From Marsupella aquatica (Eukaryota > Marchantiophyta), in assembly GCA_973895155.1 (NCBI GenBank), contig OZ316899.1, positions 6,324,001 to 6,388,000 on the forward strand: DNA of 64,000 nucleotides, read 5' to 3'. Shown piece by piece: positions 35,278 through 47,304 of the stretch. Made by a program: the position numbers and the translations under genes. Each line of letters starts with the position of its first letter. Position 1 is the first letter of the stretch. The notes under the pieces are model-generated. The model was not told where the DNA came from and ran no database searches. It was given only the letters and a program-made list of their open reading frames with translations.

Positions 35278-36612
35278 CCGTCGCAACGGATTTCTCACCA
35301 CATCATATGTTACCACCTCTGGTTCCTTGAGAGGGGAATTCTCCCATCCTTGGACTGCCTGTGTTGTCGGCCTATTCTCCCGTCCCTGGATTGCCTGTAT
35401 TGCCGGCCTCTTCTCTTGTCGTCGCTTGTTCAAGGGCAGCTCGTCCTCCTCCTCCACTCGTGCTGTAATCGGCATCCTCTCCTGTAGTGGTAACACGGGT
35501 GCAAAAGACTGGCTTCTTGCATATTGGCAAAGTAATTGTAGATGGTACCCTAGTCTGGATACCGCTCCTTCCCCAATACTCTGCTTCTCTTCATTCAATG
35601 CCTTCTTTAACTGCATTAAAAGATAGCCATTGTAGTCTTGGCTTGAATCGATATTCTCCACCAAAAATACCTGGGCTTTGCCGATCTCTGCTCTCGGCAA
35701 TGTACAGTGTAGCATGACTCGTAAGAAATCAATCAACTGCCCCACATGTGGATTAGTGCATTTATTTCTAAAGAACCAATTCTTAGTAGAGGGTCCTGGA
35801 AATGATCGGAATTGATTATTCGGCAATGTCTTTCGCTGCTCCACCTTAGTTTTATTCCCTTGTGGAAGAGCAAAGACGGCTTCAATTAGTGCTGGCGTTA
35901 ATTCCACCACCTTCCCATACATCAGTGTCGTGTTAGAAGAAGCCTTCTAGCATCCTACAAAGTCTAACAGATCTTTGTCTAGTATGTCAATGAACCGCCA
36001 TGGTAACCGAATGAATCCCTCTAAGCCGGTGTCATTCATGTATCCAGAATACTTGTTATCCTGGATAGCACAGAAGACCTCATCTTCTTCTTGTGCAAAC
36101 TGTAGTTGTAAGTTGGCAGGTAGCTTATCCGCCCAACCCGTCATAAACTTATCCTCCACTGCCCTATCACGAACTGGCACAACTTCAGCCTTGGCCTGCC
36201 TCTCCGATCGATTCCGCTTAGCTGGTGTTGGAGACGCCGAACTACCTTTACACTTCATCTCTTCAGTTCCTGAGAACTCTCCAAGAATGGCTTCCTTGAA
36301 CCAAGCCAAAGTGTGACCCTTCAACTCCCACACCGGCTGCCCAGCGTTCTTAATCGCCTCCCAAATTCCAATGACTCGATTCTCTCTGATCAACAACTTG
36401 TCAAGCTTGGCACTAGTGGGAATCCATACAAATTTCTCAAGTACCTCCTCCGTTCCCACAAATGCCGTCTTATGAATTCCCCATAACCGAGCAAGCTCCG
36501 CCCGTTCCCTTGCTGCTCGTTCCGGCTTGACGTCTTTGTAAGTTGGTATGAGCTGCCATGCTTCTTCAAGCAAACAGCCCCAGAACTTGGCCGCTTGATT
36601 CACCGTGGTCAT
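35278..36612 (-). pseudogene. LTR-encoded ORF, N-terminal part
   Basis: Starts at ATG 36612 (MTTVNQAAKFWGCLLEEAW). Residues about 1-220 form a globular region; after TAG at 35947-35949 (fits CAG to TAG) the same phase continues with YGKVVELTPALIEAVFALP and LLQLCQYAR-type helices. The order and motifs (xLTPxxIxxxFxLPxG, then a helical block) resemble the 'putative plant transposon protein' domains found as extra ORFs in Tat/Ogre-like elements, and also the other two LTR ORFs in this window. Interrupted at 35277 by the gypsy insertion. The family link is by recall and eye, not alignment. Confidence 0.6.
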
Positions 36613-36974
36613 TCCACCAAAAAAAGGAGCTTGAAAAATTCCCTAACCACCTCCCTCAATTGATCGGCAGCTGCTTCCGCGGTCCTAGGTTGATCGAACA
36701 AGCAAATGAGCAAGTGTACAGAATGTCGGTCCCCTCCCTGCGAAGCCGCCTCCTGATGGCTTGCCTGATCAAGTCCGGATTAGGTCATAACCCTAATCCC
36801 GCTCAATCGCGACCGTTGGATCTTACCTTATCGCAATCCTCCTTATAACACATTGCAATCGGCTTTGGTCTTTATTCCTACCTTATACTATTTAGCCATT
36901 ATCTTTATTTAGCCATTATTTTAGGCTTAACTAAGTACTTCGTGATCCTGGCAAGCCATCACATCTTCCAAAAA

Positions 36975-37285
36975 ACATATCCAAATGATCATTCCGATAC
37001 ATCCAAATTTATAACATTGGACCTTCGAATTTCCGATGCTTTTAGTAACGCAACATCCGTTGGATTACAGATCGGAAGGTCCAATGTTGAATGTATCAAA
37101 AAATTCCATTGTTTTTATATCGGATGGTCCGAAGTGTTTGGTATCGGACATTGGATTTTTGTCATGCTTGCTGGACGAGGGGTCCGATGCGTTTAGTATA
37201 GGACTGTGCAAAGAGCGGAGTATTTGATGTCCCGATACTGAAAGCATGGGATAATTAGGTGATTTTCCGATGTATATTGCATTGG
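36975..37285. repeat. Clustered TCCGAT/ATCGGA motifs (CACTA subterminal type)
   Basis: About eight copies in 300 bases, in both orientations: near 36982, 37031, 37071, 37121, 37141, 37181, 37233 and 37267. Several are paired with AAAGC or TTGGAC words, giving loose inverted units such as TCCGATGC...AAAGC...TTGGAC. The stretch 37285-37572 shows nothing further that I can name. Confidence 0.65.
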
Positions 37286-37572
37286 ACTAGTAACGGACAA
37301 GGGTGATTCTTTCTTGATAGAAGAGTGGGCCTCATGTGGTTGGTATTTGAGGGTTTAGGGTTAGTTTCATGGTGAAATGGGCCAAATTGGGTTAAATTAT
37401 GATTGATGCAAAAGAATGTTATATGTACAAGCTCAAAATGTCATATTCGAAAAGGGAAACCCCCCGATATGTACAATATGTAGTAGCCTAGGTAGCTTAC
37501 TATACTAGATGGTACATATATGCTAGTATAAAAGCTACCATGCACTACATATCTAGGTCATGCCACAAAGCT

Positions 37573-38138
37573 CTAAAAAGGTGTGTTGCGTCCCTTCTTC
37601 TTCTTCGGGCGAGAACGACGGGGTGGTACAGGTCCAGGAACACAAGACCCCTCCTCTCTCTGGCTGCCCACAACCGTGGCAACCACCTGCTCACCAGTGG
37701 GTTGGCCTAATGCTGGCCGGGACCCTGACCCACTAGATGCACCGCTAGGATGCTGAGGTGCAACAGATGTCTCTAAACCCCCTGACACGGCAGAGTGGAA
37801 GGAGCCGTCTCCCCTCTAGTAGACCTGTGAGAGTGATGGGATGCATCCCCTGCAGATGCTGTCTGTGGCCCATGTCGTGCGGTACTCCCACCAGACTCAC
37901 ATGATGGCGCTCGCCCTCTAGAACCACCATCCTCCATGTCACGACCCACTTGTCGAGAAGAGCCAGGTGTACCGGATAGTACTCCAGAGCGATGGCCTGG
38001 TCCCGTGCCACCTCTACTACCCCCTGAGGGGCCGGGCCTCGCACTCCGTGACACTCCCGACTGATGGGAGGCCACACCATGAACACCATGTGACCTACCC
38101 CTCTGTGCTGATGTGGGGGCAACATGAGGGACTGCAGG
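37573..38138 (-). pseudogene. TNPA-like CACTA gene, 3' part
   Basis: Low-complexity Gly/Ser/Pro/Arg-rich C terminus, ending with the basic run RRSRPKKKKGR before a stop at 37573-37575; the basic run resembles a nuclear localisation signal. It joins 53073 in frame when the 38139-53072 insertion and one GCAGG are removed (TPTPA then VPHVAPTSAQRG). One frame change near 37780 suggests a lesion or small intron. Confidence 0.5.
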
Positions 38139-39885
38139 TGTAGAGTAGGGTTTAGAGTAAGAATAACTATTCTTCTCTTTAATAGCCTAGATTCGTTCCC
38201 GTTAAGAGCTATTGAGACCTAAAAGATTGTAATATGATACTTTGAGTACTTTTGAGTAACATACTCAGGTTACAAGCCTTTTTAACATGCTCAGGTTTAT
38301 GGAAGGAATTTTATGATACTTCCATGAAAGGTATGACGTTTGTATCGTCCATAGTGCAATCAAAAGGGGTAAAAAGTGTTAAACAAAACCAAAAGCCAAT
38401 GGCGTGAAAAACGATAGAAGGCGAGTTATAGATGGAAATATACCCTATCACTACATAGCAACTCATGGCCAGCGGTAGTACATTAAGAATCATTGGGATA
38501 AGTGCTCATGTAAAACTGATGCCTACATATCCTCTTCAAACCAGCCATCTTTAGAAAATTATAAAAGATTAGCATAAGGTAGCCCGTATTGATTTTCTGA
38601 CCTATGTCAAAGCAAGGTGGTACTAATCACTCCGAACCAACTTATTCTTTTATTCAATCCATCAGATTGCTCTTTTGGATCTATGCAATTTGTGGAATTC
38701 TAGTGGTGAATTTGTATAAGCTCTTTGTTGAATACAAGAGCTCTATAGTCAACACGAATCAATAGGCTTTTGCATGATCTCAAGCATGCGTTTCCAGTCA
38801 GCCTACGGGTCAACCAAGCATTACTAGTCACATCAAACAACTTTTTCTAGTAAGGGATAATCACATACTAAGATTGAATCACAAACCATAGATTACCAAA
38901 GATTACTAAAATAGACTTCTCATTGATTAATTACTTCAAAGAGAAGGAGACTTAAAGTTGAAAGCTAATTTCATGAAAGTCATATTAAGTGTCACGTCGT
39001 AGGCTTCGGCCTTAACTCAGACTTCAGCTTAGACGGGCACATCCCTCGTAAATCTGAGGGTTCGGGCAGGAAGGGAAGCACGTAATGCACCTTATTCTCG
39101 TAAACTAGCGCTAAGTGCGCATACTGCTAAATACGAACACCTCCTAGGTATGGTTTGTGTTCCGCCGCCGGAACGTACCTTAGTCGATAGCAGGATCGAC
39201 CCCGGCTTAAGGGCTTCTAAGCCTTCGTGCTGTCCGCCTTCGATCCGGATTCGATGATACAGGTCCTCAACCCGTGCTCGCAACCACTTACCCGCAGGCT
39301 GCACCCTGTGCACGTCTCGGGTAGTGCGTTCGGCCTGGCGTTGCCACCCATATACGAGAAACCCACACACATATGCGCACACATGCATACAATCTCGATT
39401 TACACGAAGGAAAATGATGGGAAAGGATTTTACTACAAAGGGAACATATGCGTACACTTAGTTGACACGACAGCCCTGGAATGCACAGGTTCAAGGCCGA
39501 GGGTGCACACTACAACGGAGCCCGGCTCCGCACTCGCCCGGCGAGCTTAGTCCTACCCCCTCCCCTTGGTACTCTGTCATTCCCAGAGGTCGGGACTCCC
39601 CGCATGTCCCGCAGATGTCCGACTCAGAAACTAAAAACCCCCCTGCCTCTACCGAGGGGTGCACTAAATACTAAGAGCCGAGGAACGGGGTGTCCTCTCG
39701 CCGAAGATTCGCTGACTAAGGTCCTAACTAAGCTGACAGTCAGGCCGGAAAACGGCTGTGTCTTATTAGAAGATCCTAATCTACGCAGGCTGGACAGCAG
39801 GGCAGCGCTGCTGTACCTAAGGCAGGTGCCTGTCCCAAGAGCCTGACTAAGCCAATCCTAATCCTAATCTATTCCTACTCCGCCG

Positions 39886-42538
39886 CTAATGCCTGGCACG
39901 CTTGCCAGAGCCGCCCGAATGGGAACGACCATCCCGCTGCCTTCGAAGCCTGTCATTGTCCGCTTTGAGGAGCTGGACCTGGTCCAGCAGAGATTCGTTC
40001 TCTCGCCTCGCCGCGTCCGTCTCCTCTGCTGCCTCCTGACATGCCTCCTCCAGCTGCTGGGCGTCGCTCGTCAGTTTACTCGCCAGCTGGTCCTGCTTCT
40101 CGGCCTCGGTTTGGAGCCGCGCCATCTCGGCCTGCAGCGTGGCTATCTCCGTCGCGTCCCGCTGGGCTCGCTCCTCGGCCTCCTCCAGGTCTTTCTGCCA
40201 GGTGACAGCTTGTTTCTTCAAACTGTCAATCTGGTTCCGGAGTCGTGTAATCTCGGCCTCGTTCCCAGCTTTGGCCTGTTCGGCTAGGGCGGTAAGAGCG
40301 TACGCCTTTGCTAACAACTCATCGGCGGCTGCAACCTTGGGTCGTAGTTGCAGAAGCTCAGTCTCTTGAGCCGCCACTTCGTTCTTTAGGTACACGGACT
40401 CCACCCGGTACCGCTCTATCCTCTGAAGGGCCTTCGACTGGGCCCGACCTGCCTTTACGGCGACAACCAACTCCTGATTGAAGAAACAGGCTACCTTCCG
40501 GGCCATGAACTCCCCGGTATCCCGGGCAATTTGATGAGAGAAATCTCCCAGAAGCCCGTTCAGAAACGTACCCTGTACGAAGAGTTCCGGGTGGTCCAAG
40601 TTGTGCCTGTCCGGATTTGGGCACGGGCAGACATCAACACGCGCAGGGGCCGGGGCAGTGACGTCCAGCCCTGGGGACATAACGTTGGAAGGGGCTGGAG
40701 TGTCCTCCTGCAACGATGTCCGGTTCTCCGGAATTGCCACCGGCGGGTCCTTGGGAGACCCGGGTTCGGGTAAGACCTCTGCCGTACCAACTTCTGTACT
40801 TAGCCCGGCTAGTTGGGTTGCATCAACGATTGCGACGACCGACCCCTCCGGCGCCTCCTCGGTTACGATTACAGCTATTTGTGGAGGTGGGGTGGGTGAA
40901 GCTGGCGTGTCCACTGGACTTCGGGCCTCGGGTTGGGGCCGTCTCTCCAATGCCGGAAAAACCCACCTAGCTGGGACCAGCCTTGTAACGTTGATGCGGG
41001 GAAGGGTTCGTCGATCAAACCGGGCGTACCACTCAAGAATGATTTTGATATGGCCAGCGAAATACGCCTTCCCGCCAATGTACAGCGTCTTCCTTCGCCG
41101 CTCCATCTCTTCATGGAATTTCTTAGCGAAGTACGACGCCCATTTCCTAGGTCGATAGTTCTCGACCTGGATAACCTGGGCGGCGGAGATCTCCCCCCGG
41201 GGTTCCATCATGTGGAGAGCGTACCTCTGGAACTCCAGCCGCTCAGCTATCTCGGGCATGAGGCAGGTCCTCATCACGAACCCGTTGTCTACTGATCCCT
41301 CTGAGGGAAAACTTGAAGATTGGTACTTGGCCCCCTTGCCCCTGGGAGCCCGTGATTCGACTCGATGGTCACCTTCGGGTAACCCGAAGATCATCTTGAG
41401 CCGTTCTTCTGTGAGACATATTCCTTCCCCGCAGCCGAGTCTGTTGATGTACGTCGTCATAATTCTTGATGAATTCTGTCATGTCCTCCCCGTAGTACCT
41501 GCAAGTGTTCCAGGGGAGAGAGGTGAGGTGCTCAAATCCCTGAGTCTTCAGGTACACCGCATGCTTGGGATGGAGGATGTTGCTATGAACGTTTTCCCCC
41601 ATGCGGTGCATTGTCACCTTGGCTACGGCTACCGTGGCCAACGGTAACCCGGATGCAGTGGCGGATTCCTTCCTCTTCTTTCCCCGTGACTGACTCGGGG
41701 AAGGTGATACTTCCCCATCCTCCCGATCGGGCCTGGGGAGTGCCACTGCGGTTGGTAACGGGCCCGGGGCGGCCACGGTCACTATGTTGTCTGCTGGGGC
41801 CGCTCCTGGGGTCAGAGCAGGGGGTGGGGACGATATAGTGTCGGCCCCCTGAGCGCTTGTTCCTCTGGGCCGCCTGGTCAAGGGTGGGGTAGCCTCGTCG
41901 TCATCGCTAAGATCCACAGCGTTGATGACGGAGCGTACCTGTGCTGGCTGGGTGATAGGTGGTGGGGTTTGGCTAGGCTGCGGCTGAGGCTGAAGCTGAA
42001 GCTGAGGTTGAGGCTGAAGCTGAGGTTGCATGGGCACGGGTACGGGTACGGGCCCGGCTGAGTTGGTCATGTTGGTTGATGGCCAAGTTCCCATGAAGCT
42101 CTGCAGGTGCTGGTAGAAGTTCTCCGAAGCGAGTGCGGACGCCCTTGTCGAACGGTTGGTACTGGACTCGCCGTTAATGACAGCCCGAACCTGGGCAGGG
42201 ATGTGGTCGAAGTGATGTCGCTGCAGGTCGATTGTACCCGGGATATTGAAGACCTCGTCCGGAAGCCGAAGCAATGCTTCCCAGAACCCGATATATTTGT
42301 CTCCGTTGAAGAAGTACCCAGATACCTCAGCTGGTCGGTAAAGCTCGCTCTGAGACGGGTAGTCAAAGTTAAGGACGTAGTGGTGTCGTCCTGCTAGGCG
42401 GATGGCTCTCTCGTATTCGCGTTCGATCTCGTATCGGCGCGGGTTGGCGTGTTTCAATGAATCGGCCAAGTGCCTTCCGGTAGATAGGAACTGCGTCCAG
42501 AATCGAATGGCTGAGCTGGAGAGGATCGTGTGCGACAT
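39886..42538 (-). pseudogene. LTR ORF, 3' LTR copy (frameshifted)
   Basis: Copy of the 884-codon ORF at 47305-49959. From ATG 42538 it is open past the codon that is a stop in the other copy, then loses frame by a 2-base deletion near 41425 (GTGAGACATA against GTGAGGGACATA) and continues from 41460 to 39886 in the second frame. Order: N-terminal globular part, Gln/Pro-rich run (about 41970-42040), Ser/Pro-rich linker with KKRKE, a second globular part (LTEERLKMIFGLPEGDHRVE), a Pro-rich spacer, and a C-terminal coiled coil of about 200 residues ending in a basic tail. Confidence 0.75.
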
Positions 42539-42637
42539 TCAGAGGAGATAGTAGTGGCGACCTAGAGAGAACGAGAGAGCTGGGGTCGAAGCTGGCGCGC
42601 GGACTGATGGACTGGTGCACTACAAAGGGTTGGCTCC

Positions 42638-42646
42638 CCTTTTATA
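42638..42646 (-). promoter_or_regulatory. TATA box in the 3' LTR
   Basis: The minus strand reads TATAAAAGG, 92 bases upstream of ATG 42538. Identical in the other LTR. Confidence 0.65.
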
Positions 42647-42971
42647 CTTTGAGGGCTTGTCGATCCCCGACGTCTCCTCGACGCCCATAGGTTGAACCGC
42701 TCACGCTTGTGGTGTACCGGCCACTCCGCCGGTCTGAGTCAGCGTGCGTCAGTGGCCGCTTCCTTAAGTTCATTATACGGACCCGAGGGAGGGGCCCCTC
42801 CACGCTCGTAACCCGGGTGTGCGAATAGTGACCCGCCGCCAGCCCAAACCTGAAGTCCCCCTTATTGCCTAATGATGTCCTACCCCTAATGATTACCTAA
42901 ATACTGTCGTTATGCTAATAATAGCCGCCTAAGACCCACCTAACGCGCGTGCCGAGCGCAGTTAGACTGAA

Positions 42972-45900
42972 TCACTCATTAACCGCCGTACCGGCGGCAT
43001 CACATAGCTCCCTGCTTAATTGTGAAGCGTCCTCGCGAACATCGCTATCGGCGTCGTCATCTTGATGGTGGTACTTTTTTACACGATCGTAGCTGATTCG
43101 CGTGGGGAGTAAATCGCCGGCATACGTCGCAAGCTCCAAAGATCCGTTTCGGTAGATCTGATTGACAAGGAAGGGCCCCAACCACCGGGTATGCAGCTTC
43201 CCTGGAAACTGCATGTACCTACTATCGTACAGAAGGACTAGATCGCCTGCCACGACATCGACCCTCCGTAGTCCTTTGTCGTGCTGCTTCTTCGAAGTTG
43301 CCTGTTTCTTCACGGTGTGTCGAGCTGCCAGTAGCCGTGCTTCTTCCAAGGCTTCAATCTGATAAGCTCGGTCTGACAGACTTTCAGATTCAGGTAAGCG
43401 ATCCCAAATGCTGACCCGTGGAGTGTGCACTTCAAATTCGACGGGCACCAACGAATGTTGGCCGAACACCAGAAAGTACGGGTTGTGACTCGTAGTAGTT
43501 TTGTAAGCTAGATTATACGAGTACACCGCCGCGTACAACTTATCATCCCAATCCGTTTTGTGCGCAGCTACAGTTTTGTTGAGGATCTTCCCAATGATAC
43601 CATTTGCTCTCTCCGCCATCCCGTTGGCTTTAGGATGATATGGGGTAGTCTTGCGGTGCTTGACTAGGTAACGCTCCGTAAGCTGGGCTACGGTGTCATT
43701 GAGGAAGTGGGTTCCACGGTCGCTTACCAATTCTAAGGGCGGTCCAAATCGGGTGAAAATCTGTTCGTATAAGAATTTGGCACTGGTTGCAGCGTCGTCC
43801 TTTACCGTAGCCCACGCTTTGACCCATTTGGTGGAGTAATCAATAGCTAATAGGATGTACCTGCACCTTCGCCTTCGGGTAACGGGAGTGAACGGTCCGA
43901 TATAATCAATTCCCCATTTTTCGCATGGTGCCAATGGAAGCACAGATGTGAGCGGGTGATGATGAGCCCGCCTCGGGGCCCCCGCTCGCTGACACAAGTC
44001 ACAGCCCTTAATGAAGCGCTGTACATCCCGATGCAACGTAGGCCACCAATACCCCGAGTCCAGAATCTTTCGGGCTGTCGTAACTGCCGCAAAATGGCCT
44101 CCAGCTTCTTCTTCATGCAGGGCCCGTATCACGATAAGTGTCTCCTTATACTCTAAGCAGCGTCGTAACTTTCCGTTAATACCTTCCTTATGTAGGTGAC
44201 CCTGTATCATGACGTAAGGCCCGGCTTTCCGTAAAAACACAGCGGCGGCCTCCTGATTGATGCCGTCAGGGATGCGGCCCGTTAAAAGGAAGGTGATTAT
44301 TGAGCCGTACCACGTTGGTGTCCCTTCCCCCACGTGGAACAACTCCTCATCCGGAAAAATATCATCAATTGGCTGATCGACTGGTACGCCATCCAGTCGT
44401 GAAAAGAAATCGGCATTGAGGTGTACCCTTCCTGGCCGAACCCGAACTTCGTAATTAAATTCCTGGAGAAGTAGCACCCACCAGGCTATCCGTCCTGTCA
44501 CATCCGCTTTGTTGACCATGTACTTCAGGCTATCATGATCCGTGTGGAAAATGACCTTGTAGCCTAGCAGATAGTGTCGGAACTTTTTACACGAGTAGAT
44601 TATTCCCAAAGCTTCTCGATCAGTGGGGGAATAATTCTTTTCGGCTGCAAATAGTTGACGGCTAGCGAAATAGATGGGGTGATCACGTCCATCCTCATCT
44701 AGCTGACTAAGTACGGATCCGATACAGAACCCTGACACATCGACATACACGTGGAACTCCTTATTCCAGTCTGGGGTGACCATGATAGGCGCGGTGGTGA
44801 GTCGTTTACGGAGTTCCTCAAAAGCAATCCGTCTTCGGGGTGTCTCCTCGACCGCTGCGTCCTTCTTCATCATCTCAGTTAAGGGCAACGCAATTTTAGC
44901 AAAGTCTTTAATGAACCGGCGGTAATACCCTACGCAGCCCAAGAAGGATCGTACTGCTTTTTGATCCAAGGGGAACACCACCGCCATCCAGGCCGCAACT
45001 TTCCCTTGGTCCACCTCAATGCCCCGTTTGGACACACGATGCCCGAGTAACACCCCCTCCTCTACCCCGAAGAAGCATTTGGCGGGATGTAGTTTGAGGT
45101 TAACATCTCGGCATCGTTGCAACGTTCATCGTAGGTGTTCGGGGTGCATGGCAACGGTTCCGAAGATGGCAAAGTCATCGATAAATATCTCCAAAAATTC
45201 CCGTAGGAAATCGTGGAAGATATTCATCAGAAGGCGCTGAAACATAGCCGGGGCGTTACACAAACCAAAAGGCATCCTCCGAAATGCGAACGTTCCCCAC
45301 TCCGTAGTGAAAGTTGTTTTGAGCTGATCCGCGAGACGAATCCAGATTTGGTTATAACCTGAATACCCGTCAAGAAATGTATAGATTTCATTTCGGGCCA
45401 CCATATCTAGAACCATATCCGTGAATGGTAATGGGTAATGGTCTTTTCGGGTTGCGTCATTCAGCTTACGGTAGTCCTGACAGATACGAATCTTAGGTTT
45501 TCCATCCGTACCTCCCTTCTTTGGTACAATGACAATGGGAGAGACCCAGTCGCTGGCCATTACCGGGTAAATGATATCGGCGGCGAGGAGACGATCAATT
45601 TCCTCCTTTACTAAGATGGAGTACCTCGGATTCATGCGACGTTGTCGCTGTCGTACCGCATGGGCTCCTAGGTTCAGATCGATTGTGTGTTCTCCCAACT
45701 CGGGGGAGACGCCTGTTAAATCATGATGACTCCATGCAAACACATCTTCATATTCCTTGAGCAAAGCTTGGATGGATTTTTCAGCCTTCCCCGTCAGAGC
45801 GTGGCCCAGGTTAAAAGATTTGTCCATCCCAATAGTGTACTTCCGGTAGTGCTCCTTCCTGATGACTTCAACCTGGTTTCGCAGACTCGGGTCCAGGCTC

Positions 45901-46280
45901 GCGTCAAGCTCAGCTAACCGAACCCCTCCGTACATGGGTGGGACCGGGATTGGTCTCGGGATGGGGTTTACTTCCTCCAATTGCGGAATGGACGGATCCC
46001 ATGAGACTCGCTTTTTATGTCTCGGTCTCGAGTTTTCGGCCTCAGGTGGTTGTTGGGCTGGTTCATGGTTACGAGGCTCTGAAATGGAAGGAGTAGCCTC
46101 GGCTCCCTGCTTAGCTGGAGCCGTGTCCTCCGTCTCAACGAGTTGTTCGTGCGTTTCCTCATCCCCGACAGTAGATGTACTTGGGGTGGACTCAATGGCA
46201 GCCCTCGGGTAATTTAGGAGATGTGTTTCTCGGGTTGCTTCAACTCCGAAGACATCTTCCTCGGATAGGGACGAGTGACG
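42972..46280 (-). pseudogene. Gypsy pol: RT, RNase H and integrase
   Basis: One phase from about 46280 to 42972, split by a single TGA at 45123-45125 (fits CGA to TGA). RT includes KIRICQDYRKLN, MPFGLCNAPAMFQR and FIDDFAIFG with both active Asp residues. RNase H includes FHVYVDVSGF, DREALG and FHTDHDSL. Integrase has an H-H-C-C zinc region ending CDLCQRAG, then WGIDYIGPF, SDRGTHF and the Glu of GMAERANG, so all catalytic acids are present. No protease is seen; the N-terminal 100 residues are acidic and Pro-rich. Apart from the TGA this is the best-preserved pol in the window. Confidence 0.92.
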
Positions 46281-46376
46281 GGCATTTACTCATATAAATG
46301 CAATGGTTAGTACTACGTCCTGATGTATCCTGCCTAGGTGAATACGCACATGTCTCCCCTCTACGATATGTAGAGT

Positions 46377-46395
46377 GCCCCCTCCATCTAGCGCC
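46377..46395 (-). other. Primer-binding-site candidate (shared 19-mer)
   Basis: Identical 19 bases to 27801-27819, 13 bases inside the 5' LTR edge. On the minus strand it reads GGCGCTAGATGGAGGGGGC. Confidence 0.6.
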
Positions 46396-47304
46396 GAAAC
46401 AAAGGCTATGTCACGTCGTAGGCTTCGGCCTTAACTCAGACTTCAGCTTAGACGGGCACATCCCTCGTAAATCTGAGGGTTCGGGCAGGAAGGGAAGCAC
46501 GTAATGCACCTTATTCTCGTAAACTAGCGCTAAGTGCGCATACTGCTAAATACGAACACCTCCTAGGTATGGTTTGTGTTCCGCCACCGGAACGTACCTT
46601 AGTCGATAGCAGGATCGACCCCGGCTTAAGGGCTTCTAAGCCTTCGTGCTGTCCGCCTTCGATCCGGATTCGATGATACAGGTCCTCAACCCGTGCTCGC
46701 AACCACTTACCCGCAGGCTGCACCCTGTGCACGTCTCGGGTAGTGCGTTCAGCCTGGCGCTGCCACCCATATACGAGAAACCCACACACATATGCGCACA
46801 CATGCATACAATCTCGATTTACACGAAGGAAAATGATGGGAAAGGATTTTACTACAAAGGGAACATATGCGTACACTTAGTTGACACGACAGCCCTGGAA
46901 TGCACAGGTTCAAGGCCGAGGGTGCACACTACAACGGAGCCCGGCTCCGCACTCGCCCGACGAGCTTAGTCCTACCCCCTCCCCTTGGTACTCTGTCATT
47001 CCCAGAGGTCGGGACTCCCCGCATGTCCCGCGGATGTCCGACTCTGAAACTAAAAACCCCCCTGCCTCTACCGAGGGGTGCACTAAATACTAAGAGCCGA
47101 GGAACGGGGTGTCCTCTCGCCGAAGATTCGCTGACTAAGGTCCTAACTAAGCTGACAGTCAGGCCAGAAAACGGCTGTGTCTTATTAGAAGATCCTAATC
47201 TACGCAGGCTGGACAGCAGGGCAGCGCTGCTGTACCTAAGGCAGGTGCCTGTCCCAAGAGCCTGACTAAGCCAATCCTAATCCTAATCTATTCCTACTCC
47301 GCCG

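Larger units (their letters stand above)
25871..36963 (-). mobile_element. Long-LTR gypsy element, 5' half only (LTR plus gag)
   Basis: Minus-strand element with a 5' LTR at 27830-36963 (about 4.6 kb once the inserted 30767-35281 is removed), a primer-site candidate at 27801-27819 and a gag frame down to about 25875. Pol and the 3' LTR are gone, replaced by the LINE fragment. The LTR holds a large ORF, as in the element at 38990-50425. The right end (TCACA, 36963) abuts CACTA subterminal repeats. Confidence 0.75.
27830..36963 (-). repeat. 5' LTR with internal ORF, split by a gypsy insertion
   Basis: Bounds inferred: the + strand begins TGCGTTTCCC 10 bases beyond the 19-mer primer site and ends GCCATCACA, similar to the GGCATCACA end of the 38990-50425 LTRs. 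On the minus strand the order is a TTATAAGGA box near 36840-36848, an ORF from ATG 36612 to 28844, then about 1 kb of non-coding sequence (27830-28843). The partner LTR is absent, so the length rests on these end features. Confidence 0.6.
38990..43004 (-). repeat. 3' LTR of the long-LTR gypsy (4015 bp)
   Basis: The + strand runs TGTCACGTCG...GGCATCACA. Direct repeat of 46409-50425. It contains a full copy of the LTR ORF (39886-42538) and the TATA box (42638-42646). The pol frame extends about 30 bases into its edge. Confidence 0.95.

Noticed and set aside
36964-37572. Terminal CACTA inverted repeat at the left end
   Set aside because: I looked for a CACTA terminus near 36964 and 37541 and found only chance CACTA words without a partner or a 3-bp target duplication.
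39889-41647. Long + strand frames opposite the LTR ORF
   Set aside because: They are the antisense shadow of the coiled-coil ORF, with no family motif, and are reproduced in both LTRs only because the LTRs are duplicates.
41970-42040. Gln/Pro-coding repeat as a microsatellite of its own
   Set aside because: It is in frame within the LTR ORF and nearly identical in both LTRs; it is better described as part of that protein.
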